From Pascua guehoae (Eukaryota > Basidiomycota > Tremellomycetes > Trichosporonales > Trichosporonaceae), in the NCBI GenBank assembly GCA_001600415.1, contig BCJX01000001.1, positions 2,346,271 through 2,410,270 of the forward strand: a DNA stretch of 64,000 nucleotides, written 5' to 3'. Under the pieces are notes generated by a model. It was given only the letters and a program-made list of their open reading frames with translations, had not been told where the DNA came from and did no database searches. Positions 57,930 to 64,000 of the stretch are shown piece after piece (within the stretch, counting starts at the first letter, position 1; each line of letters opens with the position of its first letter). Made by a program: the position numbers and the translations under genes.

Positions 57930-59119
57930 GGGGTAATGGGGAGGCAGGACGTCTGGGGCCACTTGTCGATGCCGGTATTCATGGCTGCACTGGTACATCG
58001 TCTGTCGACACCAGTGCCCACGGTCAGGTTCACTGCCCTGCTCATGGCGATATTTACGCCCACGTTCACGTTCAACTTTTGCCTCACCAACTCACCTTGC
58101 GACCCCGATCCTTCACCTCGTACATGTCCGCGAGGGACCCCGCACCAACAGAGAGGACGGCCGAGCTCCCCATGGCCATCACGCAGCGCATGCCGATAAG
58201 CACGCTCATTGTCGGCGAGACTGAGACCACAACCGAGCCGACGGTATACAGCTGTGTTGTCAGCGGTGTGTGCTTGGTTGTATCCAGGGGCGCTCCGAAG
58301 CTGCGTCGGGGAGTACGAGGCTAGAACCGCAGACGCACAACAAAGGAGACAATGTACACAATCTGCAGTGTGAGCGAGTGCAACAAAGGGAACAGGGCCT
58401 GGAACCACGGAGGTACCAAGGAACTCACCTTGCGTCCGATAATTTCAGCCACCGATGCCCAGAAGACGGGCACGACGCCCTGGAGCCTACCGAGTTAGCA
58501 TTGTGGCCGACCTGGTTTTTGGGGTGGCTGGCGGTCTTGTCCTGGCCGAAAACGCACAGGATGTACATGCTGAGACTGAGGCCGACCTGGGTCTCGGTCG
58601 CGTTCAGGTCGTCCTGGATCTCGTCGATGACGGGGTTGTATATTGACGGCGAGATCATGGGGCCGAGCTGTGTGTGAGTTAAAGCGAGCGCCTAACCAGT
58701 GGTCCTGAAGCAGTGGTGTGGGGTAACCACCCGAAGGAGGAACAGAACGGTGGCGCAGAAGAAAATCCAAACTAAAACTAAGAAACAATATCCCGGTGAC
58801 TCACCACGGCGACGGTCATGAGGGTAAAGACGAATGCCTTCTTTTTGGCCGACCACTCGCGCGGGTCGTCGTCGACGGGCACATGCTCAATGTCGACGAT
58901 TGACTTCGGCGCCGTATCCGAGCCTTGCGAGCCTGAACCTTCCTTTCGCGGCGTGGCGTGTTCTGGCGGCAGGTCAAAGTGGGCATGGTGCGAGTGCGCC
59001 GAGAGGGCGGGGTGGAGATGGAGCTGGCGCTCGAGCGCCGCGGCGTCCAGCTGCGATGTGGACCGGACGAGGCCCTCGGTGAACCCCGCGTCGGCGCGGT
59101 CGGTCGCGTTCGCGCTCAT
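56244..59119 (-). CDS. Major facilitator superfamily transporter, DHA1-like
   Basis: Proton-driven antiporter of the drug/polyamine DHA1 type at the plasma membrane. The N-terminal tail (MSANATDRADAGFTEGL ...) is polar. TM1 begins AFVFTLMTVAV, then SPSIYNPVIDEIQDDL and TETQVGLSLSMYILC. The loop between TM4 and TM5 reads GSLADMYEVKDRGRKLGIYY, and motif C-like LGPTLGPLIGGALGNAYGWR follows. A large cytosolic loop between TM6 and TM7 carries THANTP/THAHTP repeats and basic residues. Second-half helices include IIGVVLLSFGMGNVTGSVIG and GPVVALFFAGFAIVFVYA. The C-terminus ends EKAKADDRA. At least five introns are present; the one spanning about 57842-58099 holds a 49-G run on the + strand. The substrate is unknown. 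Confidence 0.88.
57879..57927. repeat. 49-nt G homopolymer in an MFS intron
   Basis: Forty-nine consecutive Gs on the + strand (poly-C in the transcript) inside an intron of the transporter gene. Its length may be an assembly estimate. Confidence 0.9.
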
Positions 59120-59624
59120 CGTGTGGTGGGATGAGCGGGCCCGGGTTGGGGTATGGGTATGCGATGGGAGATGTTGATGGGGGAGATGTGGCGAGGGTGT
59201 CGTGTAGGGTCGCCCATTCAGTTCGAGTTCAGAATAGTAGAGGTTCTGGATAACGGTGGCCGTCTCCACTTGCACTGCGTTGATTATTGTATATTCGCGC
59301 AAAAAGAAACTCAAGGCCGCTTGTGCGCCACCCGGGTGTTTGCCGAGTCATGACAGAGTCCCAAAATCGCCCAACAGCCTGCGATTGTCAATTCAAATCG
59401 CTCGTCAATATCTGGCGCGATGGTGCTCGGTGCGCCGCGTGGGGAAAGGCCGAGTTAGACATTTTATCTCATGGGTCGCCGTCGGCCGAAACAACCCGAT
59501 GCACCAGGATGCAACACCCTGCCACGAGAAATCGGCTAATTTTTCATCTCGCACTTGACGCGCTATGTCCTCGTTCGCGTTCCTCGGCTATCAAAACAAC
59601 CCCTGCACTTAGTCTCTTCTTGTT
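59120..59624. promoter_or_regulatory. MFS gene upstream region
   Basis: 505 bp between the start of the transporter and the stop of the next minus-strand gene. No motif or gene was recognised. Confidence 0.35.
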
Positions 59625-61534
59625 TTAGATCCACGTATACTCGACTGTGAGCTCGTAGTTGTCCACCTCCTTCAAGTGAGCGATGCGCTCTTGTCGTGCA
59701 CGCAGAGCTTCCTGCCAGTCAGAGTTGACCCAGCGAAGATCTCCCCTTCCCACTCACCTCGCTGAGCTCTGGTTCGGGTTCCTGCACCGAACGCCGAGTG
59801 CGGCGCCTCGAGCGCGCCGGCATTCGCGATTCAGAGTCCGAGTCGTCCGTGTTCTGTTCTTTATTACGCCGACGGCGGCCTCGACGACGACTGCGGCGTG
59901 TCCGGCTGCCCGTCTGTGCCGGTGGTTCGGTCCCTTGCATACGCGCAAGAATGTTCGCGCCCCTCCAAATCCCCCGACGAGGTTCCGGCCGTGGCTCGGT
60001 CCGTGTTCGACGCGACGGCGCAGCAGCGCTGTCAGGCCGTTGGATCGGGGTCGTCACAGGACTCGGGGTGGGCGAAAACTCGATCGGTGAGCTTGAGCGT
60101 CGCCGTTCAGGTGTCGATGGCTCAGAAGAAGGCCGGAAGCGTTGTGGTTGCCGTCCTGCTTTGTGAGCCCAATGCGGCGCACGGTTGACATGTTTGAACT
60201 CATTAACCGCATCCATGAAACTGACCCTTTACGAGCGCATGGGTCGCTGCGAACCCAAATGGGTCCTCTTGCTCATACACCGCTATCCGATTGTCGACGT
60301 CGCCCATAACCGACGACTTTTCAAAGAGCGCGTCGAACCCGGCCTCGTCAAACTCTGGAATGTCGTCGTCGCAATCTTTTCCTTCTCCCATCTTGTTCAT
60401 CTTGGGAGGACGCCGTAACTGCGCAAGGATCGACATTCCACCAAAGGGGTCGTCTTCATCTTGTTCATCCTGGCCCATGGTACCCTTCCGGCGCGGCGTT
60501 GGTGACCACGCCGAGTTGGTAAATTGCGGCGGTTTGCTGGAGCGGCCAACAGGTACCTCCCAGTCGGGAATCTGAGGAGGCGTGCGCAGGACATGTAGAC
60601 GTCGTGGTGGTGTCACGGGGCCAGACGTGAGTGTCGACGACTGATCGGATATCAAGGGGAGTGCGCTCGAGCTGAAAGGGTAGGGTGTAGACGGACGCGT
60701 TGCCTTGCTGGAAGTGAATCGTGAAGCACCAGGGGCGCCATCTTTGAATGGCGGGGGCCGCTGTGTGTGCAGGTCGTCATCAGACCGTTGTGAGTCTTGA
60801 GAGTAGGGCGACTCGTTCGTCGGTGACGCTGCGCCGACAACCGAACGTTCCCGGCGGCGTCCGGTACAGTCATCCGCCTGCCGAGGGATGGTCGAGCGCA
60901 AAGAAGTCGCCGACGTGTCCTTTGTCTTGACACCTCGGTTTATGGAACTCGAGGCGCGATTCAGAGTGCGCCGCAGTCGAAGGTCGGATCCCGAACTCTT
61001 GTCGTTTAGCGGCACAACGTCGTCCCATTGTCGGTAGAATGGTGACGTTCCGGTATCGTCGCCGTCCAATCTTCCGGCTAGCCTTGAGCCGCGAGTGGAG
61101 GATGTCTTCCCCAGCCCTCTTGGTGTCGATGATGACGTCTTGAGCTGAATGGCGGGCATCAAGCTCGATGCCCCGGATGCTCGCCGGGCCCCGTTTTTCG
61201 TCCGTCTCGGTGGCGACGACTCGTCGCTCTGCCATTAATAGCAACTCTTGAGGCTACCACTCACGCTATCCATGCGGACCCGCTTAGGGATTGGAGTGCC
61301 CTGCATGCCCATGCCGAGACTGGAACTTGGGCGCTTGCCACCCATATCGCTGCTCGAGGCTGTGGGTTGTCGTCGCCACGCTGTGTTGCCGCCGGTCGCA
61401 CGCGGCGATGAGCCTAGCTGCAGCTTGCGCCGTGCAGCTACGGGTGGCGACGAAGGGGGCAGAGCCATTGCGGGGAAGAGGACCGTTGCCGGACCTGTTC
61501 GACGTGTCGGAGAGGGCGGTGTCCGGAGTGACAT
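59625..61534 (-). CDS. Disordered basic protein with conserved-looking C-terminus (unknown)
   Basis: Four exons (61265-61534, 60226-61228, 59758-60158, 59625-59711) join in phase to 586 residues. Composition is Ser/Pro/Arg-rich with many proline-directed sites (SPTRRT, VTPPRRL, WSPTPRRK, SPVTTP) as in CDK substrates, and basic clusters (RRSRRRGRRRRNKE) that could be nuclear localisation signals. Acidic patches (DEQDEDDPFGG, DDDIPEFDEAGFDALFE) alternate with basic ones. The last exon encodes a compact segment, EALRARQERIAHLKEVDNY then ELTVEYTWI, which looks structured and conserved. No family was recognised. A cell-cycle-regulated nuclear protein is a guess from composition only. Confidence 0.7.
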
Positions 61535-62178
61535 TGCGGAGGTGTGGGCGAAGGGGAGGCAAGAACAATGGAAGATGGGTTGGAGGCGGACAATAGGCAA
61601 GGAAGGATAACAAAGACAATGTGGACAAAAGGGGGGATGGTATGGGGCGCAGATGTGCGGGATGAATGGATGTATATTGAACAGAGGGGACAATCAATGC
61701 CCCGTTGGTTGTGTGCAGTGCAGTGCAGTGCAGGTGTCAGGCATGGAGGTGGCCAACGAAGGTGGGTGGCATGGGCGGGGTCTGTCCATGCACAATACAT
61801 GAACAATGCATATAATGACTGTGCACATTTGTTACATCAGTTGCCGCCGCATCCTGCCGCAGACCACCGCCGCCGCCCAGACGTGCCGAGGCCTTTGTAG
61901 GGTGCTACACACGGGGTATGCGGGGCTGATGCTGATGCGCACATGCACATGACCCATCCCCTTCCCCCCTCCCTGGTCCGTGCACCTCGGCCTGCCCGAG
62001 GGCAAATTATAGCTATCTCGTCCTTTGCAGCACTGTCCTGCCATTCCCCCACTTTGTATGGCGTGCGATGAAACCAATCAACCACTCGCAACCCCAGGAG
62101 CACGCAGATCTTTGGGGCCACTGGTACCAGATGCCATGGGAAATGCTACAACAACACTACCGACACATTGCTCACTGG
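61535..62178. promoter_or_regulatory. Intergenic region between RTF2 and the disordered-protein gene
   Basis: 644 bp, both neighbours on the minus strand. It should hold the promoter of the gene starting at 61534 and the RTF2 3' UTR. A GTGCAGTGCAGTGCAGTGCA repeat lies near 61711-61732. No gene was seen. Confidence 0.35.
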
Positions 62179-63302
62179 CTACGCTGCATACTGCAAGTGT
62201 CAGCTTTGTCCACAAAATTGACCTGAATGCTTACTCGGTTGAAAGTACGGCCAAAGAAATCGGCGTTATCGCTCGCCTTGCCTTCGGTTTTGGACTTGAA
62301 CATGGACTTGACGGCGTCGCTCATGTTGGCCTGTGCAGCCAGCCGCTTCTTCTCTTGCTCAGCCAGCATGTCCTTCACGGCGCGCGACACGGAGCTCGGC
62401 CGACCGGCGGGGACAGAGCCTGGGGCGGGGGAACCTGATCCCATTCGTTGGCTCTTGGCCTCCGCCTTCTCTGCGCTGTCGGCCTTGTCCTTTCTGTCCC
62501 TTTTCTCCTTCTTATCCTTCTTCCTCTCCTTCTCCTCCCCATCGACGGCCTTGCGCTTCTTGCTAGCCTTGTCGGCCTTGGCCGCGGCGCGCGCAGTGAG
62601 GAGCGCCTCGAAGAGTGCCTCCTCCACCTTGGGTTCCGGGTTGATGGGGAGCACGGATGAGGGCGCAGTCGGATCGAAGGGCTTCGTGCAGTTCGGGCAT
62701 GATGCCGTCTCTGTTGCTGGCGCGGGCTGCGGAGAGGTATCCTCGGCCTCCTTCGAACCTGGACCACGCGTGAGGTTTGGCACAATGGAGCGCACAGCGG
62801 CCTCGGAGAAGACGCAGCCGCATGGCCGCAGCGCGATAAAAGGGACAGCGCCCGTCATCTCCTTCATTGTAAGCCAACAAACAAACGGTGCACGCGCTTC
62901 TGGCGACGAGGACGTGTCGGCTGACGCAGCAGGGTTCGGCATCAAGTTCAAGGTAAGCAGGTCCTGCTGGGTTAGCACACACGCAGGGGCATATTAACCC
63001 ACCTTGACGCTGCGCACGTAGCGGCAGATCTGGTCACCATCACCATACGACGTGCGGTCGAGGAGGTATTCGAGGACAGCATCCTTGTTGTACAACTTGC
63101 CCAGCTGGTCGGCAACAACAGGCTTTGCCAGTGGTTTCTGCAGGGTTAGATCATGAATGAAGGAATGTATGTTGCAACTCACCCTGCTCAGCGCGCAGAA
63201 GATAAAGCGCTCGCGCAGTAGAGCCTTGTCTGTCTTCGCAGCCTTGCCCTTTGTCTTTACGAGGTCGCGCCTGTCGGGAATTGAGCCACCGTCGGCACCC
63301 AT
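62179..63302 (-). CDS. RTF2: Replication termination factor 2 homologue
   Basis: Rtf2 acts at stalled replication forks; in fission yeast it supports site-specific arrest, and in human cells it is removed by proteasome shuttles. The start MGADGGSIPDRRDLVKTKGK is the family hallmark. Exons continue with FIFCALSR, KPVVADQLGKLYNKDAVLEY, SYGDGDQICRYVRSVKV and the degenerate C2HC2/RING-like part FIALRPCGCVFSEAAVRSI and CPNCTKPF. A long Lys/Glu-rich insert (EKERKKDKKEKRDRKDK) follows, then DAVKSMFKSKTEG and NADFFGRTFNRYAA at the C-terminus, after a final intron whose acceptor precedes TATGCAGCGTAG. About 330 residues; several short introns. Confidence 0.93.
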
Positions 63303-64000
63303 GATGTGTTTGTAGATGAGGGAAGAGGGATAGGGGTGTGTGGTCTCGAAATCACAATGCCAATAACAAGAAGAGCGTCAGTGGGTGGCAAAAGCCCAAG
63401 TAGGCCCAACGGGAGCAAATTGCCACATGCTCGGCGGTATGACAAATTCCGACGGTGCGAGATGGTGGTTTGGTGCGAGACGCATTTTGTCAGACAACAA
63501 TGCCAGTTTCTGTCGCCATATTTAACATCTCTCCATTCTCTTCCTCTCTTTCTTCCCAGTCATCCGGCCAATGTGCCGATAACTCCTCCGCATCACCAGG
63601 CCACGCCTGGTGTCGGAGCACTAATCATACATCGTGAGTCACAGTTTCCTCGTCTTCCAAGCCCCCCCCCTCCCCAACCACCACTTCCACCATCCCTTCC
63701 AGTGATGATAAAACTATTTCAGTTCTGCTTCCGAGAGGTCATGAGCGATACTCCATTTTACCAAAAACTCTTTCTGAATCTTCTTCCCTCCTCCTCTACA
63801 CACTATTGCAGTAGATCTATTGCTAACAACGTGTAGCCCTCACTCTCAACGAGTAACCCGTTTCGCCATAGCCTGTAATCCTCCACGTAAGTGTGCCGCT
63901 CCGCTCGTCTTTGTAGTTTCCCCACTTTCCTCGACAGGATTCAACTTTAGCTCAATCCATTCTCTGAGCCCTCCCTCCCTCCTTCCATTCTGGCGTACCT
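63303..64000 (+). promoter_or_regulatory. Possible 5' leader of a gene beyond the right edge
   Basis: From about 63520 the + strand is markedly pyrimidine-rich (CTTCCTCTCTTTCTTCC, CCCCCCCCCTCCCC), with donor-like GTGAGT and GTAAGT sites (63632, 63892) and many CAG acceptors but no long frame. This matches spliced 5' leaders of basidiomycete genes. The interval also serves as upstream region of RTF2 on the other strand. Confidence 0.3.

Overview
The window is nuclear DNA from a GC-rich basidiomycete yeast. It most resembles Tremellomycetes of the Trichosporonales/Cryptococcus type. The evidence is dense GT-AG introns of about 40-60 nt, a strong third-position G/C preference, recognisable fungal orthologues (PDAT/Lro1, Utp11, Erd2, Spf1, Tfb1, Rtf2, Cox10), and an internal telomere-like TTAGGGGG repeat. 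Species is inference.

Layout. 1.0-3.7 kb: membrane-anchored GH5 exo-beta-1,3-glucanase (-). 7.8-10.7 kb: PDAT (-), whose lipase motif is assembled across a 22-nt and a 5-nt exon. 11.3 kb: intron-containing tRNA-Lys(UUU) (-). 13.7-15.1 kb: beta-carbonic anhydrase (-) and, just upstream, a possible small Cys-rich gene. 15.2-19.5 kb: gene-poor, with a 160-bp inverted-repeat element. 19.5-23.0 kb: Upf1-like SF1 helicase with a possible mitochondrial presequence (-). 23.4-27.0 kb: one open reading frame joining a complete mitochondrial ABCB-type half transporter to a complete COX10 haem O synthase (-). 27.4-28.6 kb: UTP11 (+), divergent from the fusion. 29.6-32.4 kb: GATA factor with an X20 finger and an AT-hook (+). 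32.9-34.5 kb: ERD2 (-), divergent from SPF1 (+, 35.3-39.9 kb). 41.1-42.1 kb: small mitochondrial membrane protein split by an 86-N assembly gap (-). 43.2-47 kb: a possible small secreted protein and three tandem paralogous membrane proteins, the middle one decayed. 50.4-50.7 kb: inverted repeat enclosing interstitial telomere-like repeats. 51.3-52.6 kb: GPI-anchored Ala/Gly/Ser-rich wall protein (+). 53.7-55.8 kb: TFB1 (-). 56.2-59.1 kb: DHA1-type MFS transporter with a 49-G run in an intron (-). 59.6-61.5 kb: disordered nuclear-type protein (-). 62.2-63.3 kb: RTF2 (-). The right edge looks like the 5' leader of a gene outside the window.

Most genes are unrelated housekeeping functions: cell wall, lipid, ER, rRNA processing, transcription/repair, replication. 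The main candidate for something new is the ABC transporter-COX10 fusion. It places an inner-membrane exporter of the Mdl1/ABCB10 type and the first haem A biosynthetic enzyme in one predicted polypeptide of 1168 residues, with a presequence-like, possibly cleavable linker between them. Exon boundaries were read by eye from splice consensus and reading frame, and none is confirmed by transcript data.
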